NCBI RefSeq assembly: GCF_902686445.1
Contig: NC_062223.1
Span: forward strand, 43,060,998 to 43,124,997
Length of the DNA stretch: 64,000 bases
Reading direction: 5' to 3'
Origin: Sciurus carolinensis
Lineage: Eukaryota; Chordata; Mammalia; Rodentia; Sciuridae
A program made the position numbers and the translations under genes. This document shows positions 21,998 to 33,294 of the stretch, piece after piece. How positions within the stretch are numbered: position 1 is the first letter of the stretch; every line of letters starts with the position of its first letter. The notes beneath the pieces are model-generated. The model saw nothing but the letters and a program-made list of their open reading frames with translations, was not told where the DNA came from and did no database searches.

Positions 21998-22146
21998 TCC
22001 CTCCCTCCCTCCCTCCCTCCCTCCCTCCCTCCTTCCTTCCTTCCTCCCTCCCTCCCTACTTCCTTCCTTCCTTCCTTCCTTCCTTCCTTCCTTCCTTCCT
22101 TCCTTCCTTCCTTCCTTCCTTCCTTCCTTCCTTCCTTCCTTCCTTC
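21998..22146. repeat. (CCCT)n/(CCTT)n microsatellite, 149 bp
   Basis: Pure pyrimidine strand, first mostly 'ccct' then about 20 uninterrupted 'cctt' units. It sits directly against the T-rich tail of a SINE, from which it probably grew. Both frames across it encode meaningless Pro/Ser/Phe-Leu or Gly/Arg/Lys-Glu polymers. Confidence 0.97.
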
Positions 22147-22342
22147 GTTTCTTTCTTTTCTTTCTAGTTCTGGGGATTGAATACAGGGGTGTTTTGCCCT
22201 TGAACTGCATTCCCAGTCTTTGTTTGATTTTTTGTTTTGAGACAGGGTCTCTCAACCTTGCTGACACTGGCCTTGAACCTGCTATCCTCCTGAGTTGGTC
22301 CCAAGTCACAGAGATTACAGGTACATACCACTGTGCCTGGCA
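22147..22342 (-). mobile_element. B1/ID-type squirrel SINE, reversed
   Basis: 'gttctggggattgaatacag', 'ttttgttttgagacagggtc', 'gctgacactggccttgaacc' and 'gagattacaggtacatacca'. The T-rich tail runs into the CCTT microsatellite. Confidence 0.92.
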
Positions 22343-22679
22343 AGCACTTTTTCAATTTTGATGTAGACTAATTTATCAATTTTTAATGCTTTTTAAATCA
22401 TGTCTAAGAAATCTTTGCCTAACCCAAAGTCACAAAGATTTTTCAAAACATCTACTGTCCCTCCTGACTGAGGAGCAGATTCTGATCATTCATCTTGATT
22501 CATCCTTAGTTAATCCCTTTGTGAAAAGCAGAGATTGAAATAGGTATTTTTCAAACTTCTGGAAAGCAAGGGACCTACTTTTCACTGAGACCATGCATGG
22601 TACCCTCAAATATAAAACAGATAAAATCATCCCTGGGGCCCTCCCGCACTGAGGTCTCCAGAAAAGTCATTCCCTTTCT

Positions 22680-22800
22680 TTCATACATACACAAACCTCT
22701 TGAGCACCACTTGAAAATGCAAATTCTGATCACAGGCCTGGATATAAATTTGCACTTCTAATAAGTCCTAGGTGATAACCACTGCTTTTGAGAGGATCTT
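22680..22800. mobile_element. Possible hAT-Charlie fragment
   Basis: 'gagcaccacttgaaaatgca', 'ggatataaatttgcacttct' and 'taagtcctaggtgataacca' resemble a Charlie/MER-type relic. Short and diverged. Confidence 0.45.
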
Positions 22801-25396
22801 GCTTCAAGGCCAAGATGGGAAATCTGCCTTCATCAATATAAAAGACTCCAGATTTCTACAGCATGTTTCTGCCAGGGAGATCAAAAATCTCCCACATCAG
22901 TAATTCTCTTTTCCTCGCTCCTACCTGCTCCATCACAACCCCCACTTAACTGGTGGGTACACTAAGTCAAGGTTTGAGTCAAGTTCACTGAAACCTCAAG
23001 AATTAGGGAAAGAAGATTGCTGCCAACAGCTGGAGACAAGATCCATTGTGAACCATAAAATGAAGACATGGTGATGCCAAGAACTTGCTCTGTTGAGTCA
23101 GATACCCAAACTGGCATAAAGGGAAGTGGGGAAGAACTTTTTGGCTGGAGTAATTAAAAATGTCTGAGGTTAGACTGACTTAGGTATAGTCAGATCTCCT
23201 TGTCTGAATGATATCACTAAAAATATGTCTCTCTCAAAGTTCTAGCTCTGTGCTCCTTTAACTTGGTTTCTCTCCCAGGTAGTCTCTTCATATGCTGTGG
23301 TAAGAAGCCCACTAGCTGTCTAGACATACATTCCATCAGCTTAGCACCACCAGCAGAAAGACAGCTCCCCTTTCCTATTGGCTTGGCTCAGTCCACCTGC
23401 CTGTTCGTGTAATCATGACTTCAGTTAGCGGGACTATGGGACGCAGTGATTTGATGGACCAGAACTAGCTGATGTCTGGAGCCTGGGTGTGAAGTTAGCT
23501 TTACCTGAAGCACATGCACCCAAAGAATGGAAGAAAGAAGTGCCCAAAATAAAGGGGAATGCCATTTGGTTTGTGGGCGAATCACACCCTCCAACCACAG
23601 TCATTATGAATGTATGTGTGTGAAAGGCTGTGTTTTCATTGTTGTTGTTTGAAAGGAAGAGGAAACAAGAATCTTTAACTCAGGCAACCCAGGAAACTCC
23701 ATTGTGCCTTTGATACCGCAATTCTTTCTTAGTACTCATCCTCTTCCCCATCTCTTTGGACTCCCTTCTGCCATTTTTAGGGCCACCCCCTCACCCCCAA
23801 CACCTTTCCCCATCATGCAACCTTTCCCAATCAGGTAAATGAATTCACCTTTCAATGCTAGAGACTCATATTACCACTCTCCCGGAGTTATCTGGACTCC
23901 AGGTAAGAATTGCCACAAAGGGTGATGCTGGACATAAAATAAATGTGCACTAAAGATGGCATTTCAGGCAATTGGGGGATTTTTTTTTTTTCCCAGGAGA
24001 AGAGGGTCTCCTTGGTCTTATCAAACCATAGGGCCAAGGTCATAGCCTTCTAGCCCCACAGCAATGCCCTCTGCCTGGAGGTGGCAATAGAAACCGGTGG
24101 AGTTGCAGCTGGCTGATGAAAGGCGATGTCAGTTCTGTCCTGGGAGGAACCTCTAAACAGGAGTACAGGTGGCAACCCTTGCTCAATTATCAATGCAAAA
24201 AGCCTGTAAAGCGAGACCTCAGGAGGGGAACATTCCAGCTTTGTCTCTGGCAGACAGAAGAGGCCAGTTGGGGCCTGAGAGCCATCAACTTCAGTCATTC
24301 AGGGACTTAGAGACACCCCCAACTGTCAACCTACAGACAGGCCACAGGGCTCCCCAGCTGGAGGAGGGCGGCTCTGACTATGAAAGAACCAGTTCTGGCC
24401 AGTTTGTGGGATCTCATTGATGTTCTGTGATGTCAGGTTGGGCTGATAGGGTATTTTATTGAATGACACAAATTCCAGCTTCAGTAACAGTACCCCAGTG
24501 TCAATAGTGAAGGTAAATAGATTGTCTTATAAAATGAGAAAACACGCACACAGTGTCCCAGCCTCCCCTCTCCTGAGCAGACAAGCTCTGAGACCACACT
24601 TGGCACCTGGCGGTTCCTCTCACTTTTTCACCCAAAGCACACAATGGCCCCTTTATGTGCTGCCTGCCAGGCTCCATGGGAAGGGCCCTTGGTGTGTGCA
24701 GTTTGACTACAGTAGTACTGTACGTGGTAATCATTAACCCCAGATGGCATTTATGATGATGAGATGGTGGTGTGTGCTACTCTCCCTCATCCCTCCAGCA
24801 AACAGAATGTACTGACTCTCAAACAGGTAGGACCAGTTGCTGCCAGGCCCTCAAAGACACAGTGTTCTGCTGTGGAATCAGCCATGCATAATGGGCCCAT
24901 TGACTTGGGCGGCAGGTGCCTTCCTCCCCAGGCAACGCAAATACAGGAGTTGGGCCTCGACCCCCGGGAACGGTGGGGAGGTTTGTGTTTCTAAATGGGC
25001 TTTGTGCACTCACTGGAAGGGAAAGCTCCCACGCTGAGCTAACCTTCTTGAACTGAATCGAAAGCTTCAAATGCTTCCCCTCATTTGGAAGTCAGGGCAG
25101 AATAGTACCTTTGGTGGCTGCATAACTGAAACAAGTTTTATCACCTTAGGGTCTTTTTGCACAGTGGCTTGGTAAGTAGGGGCAGGTCAGGCTTTGAGGG
25201 CAGCTATGGTAGAGGTGAGGCAAAAGGCACAGAGGAATTAGGTGATGACATAGCCAGCCTGGATCAGCACTGAAGGTAACACAGGCCTCCTGAGTTGGTG
25301 TTCTGGCCTGTGTTTGGAGGATGCACCACCTGGCTAAGTTCTAAGAAAGTCTCTTCACATAAGAAATTCAGGCCTCACTCCTTCCTCTTCTTCTTC
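22801..25396. other. Longest stretch without a recognised repeat
   Basis: About 2.6 kb with no LINE, SINE or LTR match and no splice-bounded exon that I trust. 24.0-25.1 kb is GC-richer and has many overlapping frames of 64-92 codons on both strands, without domains. A strong acceptor-like tract ends near 24800 and a donor-like 'acag/gtagga' follows 28 nt later; this is judged chance. Confidence 0.45.
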
Positions 25397-25617
25397 TTCT
25401 TCTTTTTTTTTTTTTTCTTTTTGGTATCAGGGATTGAACTCAGGGGCACTTTATCAATGAGCCACATCCTCAGCCCTTTTCATATTTTATTTTGAGATAG
25501 GGTCTCACTAAATGACTCAGGGCCTAAGTTGCTGAGGCTGGCCTCAAATTTGCTATCCTCCTGCCTTAGCCTCCTGAGTTGCTGGGATTACAGGCATGTG
25601 CCACTATACCCAGCTAC
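25397..25617 (-). mobile_element. B1/ID-type squirrel SINE, reversed
   Basis: CTT/T-rich tail, then 'ggtatcagggattgaactca', 'atgagccacatcctcagccc', 'ttttgagatagggtctcac' and 'gctgggattacaggcatgtg'. Near full length. Confidence 0.94.
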
Positions 25618-27464
25618 ATCACTCCTTCCTTGTGCCCCTCCTATTTACTTGAATAGAGCAGGAGAAGCTGAAAATGGCAAACTTAAATCAAAGGAAGTGG
25701 ATCCCTGTCCAGCTCAGTGACCTCTCACTGTATGATTGAGATGGCAGGTAGATCTATTCATATCATAGAACCTCAGTTCCCTCATCTGCAGAGAGAGCCA
25801 GGAGTGGTGGTCCCCAGGGTTGACCACCGCACTCGTGCTCACTAGAAAGCACCCCACCATGAGCAGGAGCTCTCCCTCCCAGCAACCTCTGGGAGAGCAC
25901 AGGGTGAAGTGGGGTGAGGGTGGAGATGCTAGGAGGGAAAAGGAAGCGCCTTCAAAAAGCCCACCACTGATCTGGAGCTTATATCTTCTTCCCAGTGACT
26001 CATTTGATTCCTCCTGGAAAATGATAAGGTGCTAGTCAAAAATCTTGTGTTTGTTTTATTTAACTCTTGTCATCAGCCCCTGGTTTTCAGATCTAGTGAC
26101 TTGCCCCAGGCCACAGGGAGAAGTGGTGGTAGATCTGCTTCCTGGTGATAGCTCATTCCACTGATTATGTAGCTGTTAGTGCTCAGTAGCTGGTGACTTG
26201 ACCATCCCTCCATTGGTAGCAGTAGCAAGAAACGTAGATTCCTGAGGACATCTAGTAATGACGTGCTATCATGGATGCGCTGAGACACTGTGAAATGCAC
26301 ATTCCCTCCATCAGCTCACGGATTTTTCTTTTTTAAATGACACACCTGTGATGCATGTGCTCTCCTCAGCTCCATATGAAGACATGGGAACTAAAACTGA
26401 GACTTCAGGGACTGTGGTTCATTTGAATACAAACATTCTGGAAGCAGAATCAGTTCACTTAACTGGTACCCCACACTGTCTTGCCAACGGGGAAATGTGG
26501 GGGCCATGGGCTCTGGTTCCAGGTCATGGAAATAGTCTACAAAAATGACCTCAGAATTTATGATTAGAATACCAGTTGGCCAAACACCAGCTCTTCTCCT
26601 GGGCTGGGGCTATCCTTGGTATCCTGGGCCAGGGCCCTGGGGACAGAGTCCTTGTTGTCCTTTGCTGTCTTCTCTAGCCCCTATCTCAAAAGGGACTTCC
26701 TGTCTTTCTGCGGTGTTGCCAGGCTGACCTGTGCTCTGGACCTGGCCAGGGGGAGCCCTCACTCACAGTGAGCATTTGTGCAGAAGCTTCCAGAGTGGAA
26801 GAAAACAACAGCATCACTCTCTGGTCCCTGCTGCTGTGGCCAACCAGACCTCAGGCCCAAGATCCTGGAAACATTTGCCTGAAGGAGATTATGTGTCTCA
26901 TGTGACAGTTGGTGGGAGGGGGGAGTGGTGGAGCGATCAGTCTTGGCAGTTCTTATCTGGATGCCATTGTCACTTTCAAAATGACCAGACCAACAGCCAG
27001 AGCTTGTCACTATCTCATACAGTGGAGACTTGTTCCTGACACAGTCCTCAGAATTAGTAGGTGGGGAGTATGCCTATTTACTAATTGGGTTGCCAAATCT
27101 GGCCCTGAGAGGCTAAGGGATGGGATATTCTGTCCTGGAACCCTGGGGTGGGAGCAAAGAGACCCGATTCCCTGATGTGTTGCCAAGTGCCTCTTTTGTG
27201 CTGGGTTATCATGACACCAGGTCATATAATCTGCCTCCCTGTAATATTCAATTCTAGGACAAATGCTTGGCTCTGGTAAAGAGAGCTAGCCGACCTCGGG
27301 AGAGAGTACACCCCGAGGCATGTGGCGCCTTGTGGCAGACTCGAGGTAGTCACTGGAGTTTTCAAACAACTGCGTTTGTGGAGTCAAAGTTCATAAAACA
27401 TAGTCCACAAGGCTGTGATTTGGGTTAGGCAGACTGTGCCCTCCCCAACCCCCCCCCACGGGGC
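25618..27464. other. Unassigned sequence with weak MIR traces
   Basis: MIR-like text at about 25720-25800 ('cctcagttccctcatctgca', reversed) and 26055-26145 ('gacttgccccaggccacag', sense). The rest shows only overlapping frames of 60-102 codons without domains. Confidence 0.4.
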
Positions 27465-27720
27465 AATGGCTCTTCTTCAGGCAAGCCTTCCCACAACCTT
27501 CCGTCAAGACTGGGACCCCTGTAGTTTCTTTTCTGTGGTTCTCCCTAGAAGTTCTTATCAAAATAGTAATTTAAGTTTATACTTCTATTTGTTAAGTGTC
27601 AATCATCCCTCAAGCTGCCAGTTCCACAGAGGAGGTTCCGGTCTGGCCAACACGTTAGGATCCGGTACAATGCTGGCAGTTCATAAGCCCTCGACACACA
27701 TTTGTTGGAGAAAGGAGGAG
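27465..27720 (+). mobile_element. L2 LINE fragment
   Basis: 'ttcttcaggcaagccttccc' and, after a degraded middle, 'ctggcagttcataagccctc' then 'acacatttgttgg', in the order of the L2 3' region. Confidence 0.5.
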
Positions 27721-27784
27721 TGGATATAGAGACTGTTACCTTAAAACACGGACAGGAAGATGTTAGAACTAGACGTTGCCTCAT

Positions 27785-27900
27785 GTGTTTATTTTAACCT
27801 GGAAAGCAAGGGCTGGGGTGATAGTGACTTGTTCAGGGTCACGTGACTGGAGAGAGCCACCTAGAACTAAATCAAGACCCTCCACTTTGGTCCATTAATT
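27785..27900 (+). mobile_element. MIR SINE fragment
   Basis: 'gtgacttgttcagggtcacg' followed by 'tgactggagagagccacc' and 'ctccactttggtccatta' match the second half of MIR. Confidence 0.6.
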
Positions 27901-27920
27901 GAAGGGTTACCTCAATGACT

Positions 27921-28383
27921 CCTATGGCTTGAGTTTGGGAGTGTCCCTGAAGGCCCGGGTGTAAAAGGCTGGGTCCCAGAGTGGTGTCGTTGGGAGGCAC
28001 TGTGGACCTGTAGGAGGTAGGGCCTGGAGGATTTGGAGGGAGGTCCTCAGCTCATTGGAGGCACAATCCAAAGGGAATAGGGTGCCCAGCCCGTCCTCTT
28101 GCTTCCTGGCTCATGGTGTGAGTGGTTCACTCCAACATGTGCTTACCATCACTGCCACCCACCATCTTCACCAAGGCCCAAGGCGATGGGACCACCCAAC
28201 CATGGATTGGAGCCTCTGAAACTGAGTTCGATAAACTTTTTATCTATAAATGAATGGCCCCCAGGAATTTCATTATAGTAACTGCTCTTGGCTGTACGGG
28301 ATCCTAGTTCCTCTTTGGAGTCTCCCCATCTCTCTGCGTCCAGATATAGCATCACTATTATTATTACTGTAGGCCAAACCACA
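27921..28383 (+). mobile_element. Solo MaLR-type LTR
   Basis: 'cctatggcttgagtttggga', 'gtgtcgttgggaggcactg', 'cagcccgtcctcttgcttcc', 'tctgaaactgagttcgataa' and 'tttcattatagtaactgctc' run in MaLR LTR order (THE1/MST-like). No internal region is attached. Confidence 0.7.
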
Positions 28384-28390
28384 ATCATCT

Positions 28391-28955
28391 CTTGCCTGGA
28401 ATTCTAGAGTTTTCCAGTCTCTCCATTGCTCCCCTGTTTTCTCCAGCTCCCTCTACACACATGTACTGCAGGGATCTCTTTCAAGTGGCCACGATGGTGT
28501 GGCATTCCCCTGCGCGAAGCCCGTCAGCGGTGACCTACACACCTTGCATCCCGTGACCCCTGTGCCCTCCAAGCCCCTCTACCCTCTCACTCTCACTAGC
28601 TGCACTCCACCCTTATTGACTTCATTTTTATGTTGTTCAAACATTTCAACACTTTCTGGCAGGTCTGCACATTCTTTTCAAATCATGTCACATCCTCCGA
28701 TCATCCTGAATAAAGTAGCCCTTCCACGCCACCAAACACATGCTCTGTCATGTTTTCCCATTTTTGTGACTCCATGGTACATATTTCTCTGTGAAATAAT
28801 TTTCTTTCTTTGTTTTCTTGCATGTTATCTGTCAACTCACGCGACAATGAGGGTGCTTGAAAATAAGGACTTTGTCTTGTACATCATTATGTGCCCAGCA
28901 CTAAAGAGCCTTGTGTATACAGTTATTGAATTTATTTATAATTATTGAATGAATT
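28391..28955 (+). mobile_element. L2 LINE, long 3' piece
   Basis: 'caagtggccacgatggtgtg', 'tctggcaggtctgcacattc', 'aataaagtagcccttccacg', 'atgagggtgcttgaaaataa', 'tgtgcccagcactaaagagc', then 'attgaatgaattgggg'. This follows the L2 3' consensus to its GAAT-type end. Confidence 0.65.
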
Positions 28956-29264
28956 GGGGATTGTAAACAGTTTTAGTTGGAGGTACTACCATTGATTTAT
29001 TCCTGAAGATGGTGAGAAACAGAAAAGCCACATTAAAAAATATTAGAGTATGTACTCTGAAAATGAGGACTCTTGGATAGGTTAGATATTTGCCAAATTG
29101 GTCAACATCAGATTTACCAGGAGAGTTGGTTCTTGGGAATCACCCAGTGTCTATGGGGATCAAACATCCAGGGCTGGGCCAGGAAGCTGCTGGCTCTTGG
29201 CAGAAAGTAGACCAGTTTGGAAAAACAGTAGGTGATAGGATTCAGAGCCAAGTACATGTTCTTA
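28956..29264. other. Unassigned sequence
   Basis: No feature recognised. A 95-codon frame without domain starts at 29090. Confidence 0.45.
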
Positions 29265-29500
29265 CCTTTGACCTTGTATCTGTACTTCGGGGAAATGATC
29301 CTAACCACAGAAAAGACTTGATGTGCAAAGATATTTATCTCATCGTTTTTTTAATAAAAGTGAAAATTTACAAATAACATAAATGTCCTAAAGTAGCAGA
29401 AGTGATTAAGAAAACCATGATATGGTCACTCGATGGGCATTAAAACAAATACTTGTATGTTTCTACATGGAAAATATTTGTGTTTTCATGTTAGATTGTA
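29265..29500 (+). mobile_element. Old HAL1/L1M fragment
   Basis: 'gatgtgcaaagatatttatc', 'aataaaagtgaaaatttaca' and 'acataaatgtcctaaagtag' match the common 3' coding/UTR text of HAL1/L1M LINEs. Confidence 0.6.
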
Positions 29501-29554
29501 AAATTGTCTGTTTAGCATGATGTGCATTTAAATGCATAACCCATATTGGATGTT

Positions 29555-29750
29555 GACAACATGGACTGAAGTTCTTACTCTGACCATGTATCTGACCTTG
29601 GGCAAGTCACAATCTTTCTCTGTTTCAGTTTTCTCACCTTTAAAATGGAGTTCATCACACTACTGGGTTAAAGGAGTTATTGTAATGATTAAATGAGTTA
29701 ATGCAAATCACATATTAAGCCCTTAAACAAATAGCAGATATTATTACTCT
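29555..29750 (-). mobile_element. MIR SINE, reversed
   Basis: 'ctgaccttgggcaagtcaca', 'tctctgtttcagttttctca' and 'ttgtaatgattaaatgagtt'. Well preserved. Confidence 0.88.
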
Positions 29751-30774
29751 ATATGTAAGGGGGAAAGACTAGAAGGGATTAAATTAAAACACTAACAGCC
29801 ATGATGCTAAGCTTGTTGTATATGAATGATTTTTCTTTTCTCCAGAGGTAGTTCTATTTTCTCTATACTTTGTTAGGTGGACTTAGTGATAGCCAGATCT
29901 CCAGCATTGGAGTGAGGTTAGAAGCAGAAAGAAGGCAAATGAACCCAAGAATCTTTGCACATACAAAATTTTATATTAAGATATAAATTGTGAAGTTAAT
30001 AAAAATGATAGCAAAAATTACAGCAAGCACTTATTTACCCATGCCTATATCCAGATGCTAAGTGGCTAGGCTACATTTATGATCTGGAATAGTCTGACTC
30101 CAGAGCACATGCTCCTTGCTCTGAACCACATCCTTTCTCCAAAAATATATTTATATTTCCTGTTCTCTCTCTCCTCATAGGTCTCCAATCTAACTATCAA
30201 TGTATTTATTTAAATACTTATAAAATGCCTCCTTGCAGGGGAACCATGCTACCCTGGCTTCCTGGCTACTGTCTGCATATCCACATAGATAGGCCACTCA
30301 GGCAGAGGCTTGGAATGTAACTTATCTGAGTCTTGTAAAATGTCTTGTGGTCCTCCTGAAATCCCAGGACAGGGGAGGCTCGTGCCAAGCTGCTCTGAGG
30401 CCATCTCCCGTTCACCTTTCACCTTAACCAGACAGGATATCTTGGGAGCACTTCTCATCAGCTCCTGGGTACTGAGGAGGTAAGGGGCTTTCTGCCCCAC
30501 ACTTCCCAAAATAGTGCTGTCGAATGTAAAACCACTAGTCACATTCTAAAACCACCTCGCTTCTCAGCCACAGGGCATCCTACAAGTCACGCTAGAGTCA
30601 TCAGATGACTTTAGTTTCAGTGTTGTCCCTTTTGGTGTGTGGACAAGGATCACGGGAACTGGTAACCTTTGGCTTCTTCTTTTCATTGTCTGTTTAAGTA
30701 ATAAACTGTGTAAATCTAAAAATGGCTGGTGGCATCTTTCCCTGTCACATCACTCAGGCCTTGGCCATGGTCTT
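29751..30774. other. Unassigned sequence
   Basis: Possible MIR end at about 30040-30130 ('ctgactccagagcacatgct'). A 97-codon minus-strand frame (30249-30542) has no domain. Nothing else recognised. Confidence 0.4.
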
Positions 30775-31186
30775 TCCTTTTCTTGTTGGCTGCATCAGTG
30801 AACAAAAGAGATGAAATTCCTTTTCTCATGGAGCTTCCATTCCTGTGGAGTGACAGACCACAGAAATATGAGCACAATAAATAAGTGAAGTCTGTGCGCT
30901 AGAAGGTTGTATGGGAAACAGAAGGGGCAGGGAGAGGGAAGGGGATCAGCTTTTCAGCCTCAGGGGACAGACCACTGTATTCAGGAGGATCAACAATGGA
31001 CACCTCAGTTTACCTCATGAGAGCTGAGCCAAACTGGAGAGAGCCGAGCGCCTTAGCCAGGGGATGTCTAGGTAGAGGAAAGGGCTTGAGCAATATGCCT
31101 GGAACATTCGAGAAGCAAGTGACAACTCTGGGGTGGAGTAAAGAAAACCAGTTGCAGCAGATGCAAGTAAGCCAGCAGAGGATGGA
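30775..31186 (+). repeat. Ancient repeat (L3/CR1-like?), left part
   Basis: 'ctcatggagcttccattcct', 'agtgacagaccacagaaata' and 'agaagcaagtgacaactctg' fit an abundant old mammalian repeat. Text resuming near 33170-33290 ('gttaagccattgcatgacct', 'tcagattttaaaaggatcat') is later in the same recalled consensus, so the L1 at 31.2 kb probably landed in it. Family name uncertain. Confidence 0.45.
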
Positions 31187-31192
31187 GTCAAA

Positions 31193-32461
31193 ATGGCCAT
31201 ACTACCAAAAGTGCTATACAGATTCAATGCAATTCCAATTAAAATCCCAATGATGTACCTTACAGAAATAGAGCAAGCAATTATGAAATTCATCTGGAAG
31301 AATAAAAAACCCAGAATAGCTAAAGCAATCCTTGGCAGAAAGAGTGAAGCAGGGGGTATCGCAATACCAGATCTTCAACTCTACTACAAAGCAATAGTAA
31401 CAAAAACGGCATGGTATTGGTACCAAAATAGAAAGGTGGATCAATGGTACAGAATAGAGGACACAGACACAAACCCAAATAAATACAATTTTCTCATACT
31501 AGACAAAGGGTCCAAAAATATGCAATGGAGAAAAGATAGCCTCTTCAACAAATGGTGCTGGGAGAATTGGAAATCCACATGCAACAGAATGAAACTAAAC
31601 CCATATCTCTCACCATGCACGAAACTAAACTCAAAATGGATTAAGGATCTCGGAATCAGACCAGAGACCTTGCCTCTTATAGAAGAAAAAGTAGGTCCAG
31701 AGCTTCAACATGTCGGCTTAGGACCAGACTTCCTCAACAGGACTCCCATAGCACAAGAAATAAAAGCAAGAATTAATAACTGGGATAGATTCAAACTAAA
31801 AAGCTTTCTCTCAGCAAAGGAAACTATCAGCAATGCAAAGAAAGAGCCTACAGAATGGGAGAAAATCTTTGCCAATCATACTTCAGATAGAGCGCTAATC
31901 TCCAGAATCTATAAAGAACTCAAAAAACTCTACACCAAGAATGTAAATAATCCAACTGACAAATGGGCTAAGGAAATGAATAGACACTTCACAGAAGAAG
32001 ATATACAAGCAATCAACAAACATATGGAAAAATGTTCAACATCTCTAGTAATAAGAGAAATGCAAATCAAAACCACCCTAAGATTCCATCTCACCCCAAT
32101 TAGAATGGCAATTATCAAGAATACAACCAACAACAGGTGTTGGCGAGGATGTGGGGAGAAAGGTACACTCTTACATTGCTGGTGGGGCTGCAAATTAGTG
32201 CAGCCACTCTGGAAAGCAGTGTGGAGATTCCTTAGAAAACTTGGAATGGAACCACCATTTGACCCAGCTATCCCACTCCTTGGCCTATACCCAAAGGACT
32301 TAAAATCAGCATATTACAGAGATACAGCCACATCAATGTTCATAGCTGCTCAGTTCACAATAGCCAGATTGTGGAACCAACCTAGATGTCCTTCAATTGA
32401 TGAATGGATAAAGAAACTGTGGTATATATACAATGGAATATTACTCAGCCATAAAGAATGA
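31193..32461 (+). pseudogene. L1 ORF2 fragment, 422 codons open
   Basis: Encodes the C-terminal third of the L1 ORF2 protein, downstream of the reverse transcriptase catalytic core, from '[19 protein letters not shown]' through '[20 protein letters not shown]' and the cysteine motif '[18 protein letters not shown]'. The endonuclease and the reverse transcriptase core are cut off. The frame shifts near 32425, where this copy has one TA unit fewer than the copies at 3.4 and 5.9 kb. It therefore ends '...[12 protein letters not shown]' instead of reading through '[12 protein letters not shown]'. ATG 31193 is an internal Met. Confidence 0.93.
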
Positions 32462-32599
32462 TAAAATTATGGCATTTGCAGGCAAATGGATGAAACTGGA
32501 GAATATCATGCTAAGTGAGATAAGCCAATCTCAAAAAACCAAAGGAAGAATGATATCGCTAATAAGTGGATGATGACACATAATGGGGGGTGGGAAGGG

Positions 32600-32635
32600 T
32601 TAGTGTTGGGGTTGGAGTTGGGTTTAGGGAGGGGG
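32600..32635 (+). repeat. Telomere-like G-rich tract in L1 3' UTR
   Basis: 'gttagtgttggggttggag' then 'ttgggtttagggaggggggc': a more decayed version of the tract at 3541-3575. Confidence 0.7.
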
Positions 32636-32832
32636 GCAGGAATGGAGGAAGGAAGGACTGTATAGATGGAGGGGAAGGGTGGGAGGGGAGGGGGGAAGGG
32701 AAAAAATGGCAGAATGAATCAAACAACATTACCCTATGTAAATTTATGATTACACAAATGGTATGCCTTTACGCCATGTACAGACAGAGAAACAACATGT
32801 ATCCCATTTGTTTACAATAAAAAAAAAAAGAA

Positions 32833-33170
32833 TATTTTTATTGAAAAATAAATGATACCAAAGCAGAAAACCACATAAAACACATAGCTTCATGAAATAT
32901 TGAGACCTATACTCTGGACTACCTTCCAAATCAAGAATTAAATTTGCCATATACCCCAGAGACCTTCCCCCAGGCTGGCTCCCCGTCAGAGCTCCCTGCC
33001 TCTGTCCAAATGTGACTTCTGTCCCAACTTGTAGATCAGTCACTTCCTTGGCTTCCCTGTGTTCCGTCACCCAGTTTGCATCTCTAGTTTAATCTTGTCA
33101 CTCTCTTTTCACCCACAGGTCCTCCTCCATCCCCTTCTTTTTCTTACAAATTATCTATTAAAATCTGAGA
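32833..33170 (-). mobile_element. Probable old L1M 3' UTR fragment, reversed
   Basis: 'attgaaaaataaatgatacc', 'ccacataaaacacatagctt' and 'ccaaatcaagaattaaattt' resemble reversed L1M/HAL1 3' UTR text. The remainder to 33170 has no clear match. Confidence 0.35.
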
Positions 33171-33294
33171 TCTGACTGCCAGTGGATTTTGTTAAGCCAT
33201 TGCATGACCTTGAGCACAGGAGTTTCATGATCCAAGTCAGATTTTAAAAGGATCATAGTGCATGGGTTTATATGACCCTGGGTTCAGTTAAGGG

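Larger units (their letters stand above)
20240..22455 (-). mobile_element. Old L1M, reversed, riddled with insertions
   Basis: Reversed L1M fragments at about 20240-20401, 20766-21328, 21557-21690, 21831-21997 and 22343-22455 keep the order of an L1M 3' part: 'accaccaccacaattaag', 'cattgtatggatatacag', 'tttctcttgggtaaataca', 'tttgtgaagtatctattcag', 'tttctacagtctgtgac', 'tctaagaaatctttgcctaa'. Four later insertions and a microsatellite sit between them. Confidence 0.8.
31187..32830 (+). mobile_element. Squirrel-type L1, 5'-truncated, 1.64 kb
   Basis: Begins inside ORF2 at 'gtcaaaatggccatactacc', runs through the ORF2 C-terminus and G-rich 3' UTR, and ends 'tttacaataaaaaaaaaa'. It carries the telomere-like tract at 32600-32635. 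No clear target duplication is visible: the left flank 'gaggatggagtc' does not match the right flank 'gaatatttttattg'. It looks young, since it holds the longest open ORF2 piece of the window. Confidence 0.94.

Noticed and set aside
21953..22309. Low-complexity frames rich in Pro/Ser/Leu or Gly/Arg/Lys-Glu
   Set aside because: They are translations of the CCTT microsatellite, not genes.
24800..24827. 28-nt microexon-like stretch after a strong pyrimidine tract
   Set aside because: The donor 'gtagga' is mediocre and microexons cannot be supported without transcripts.
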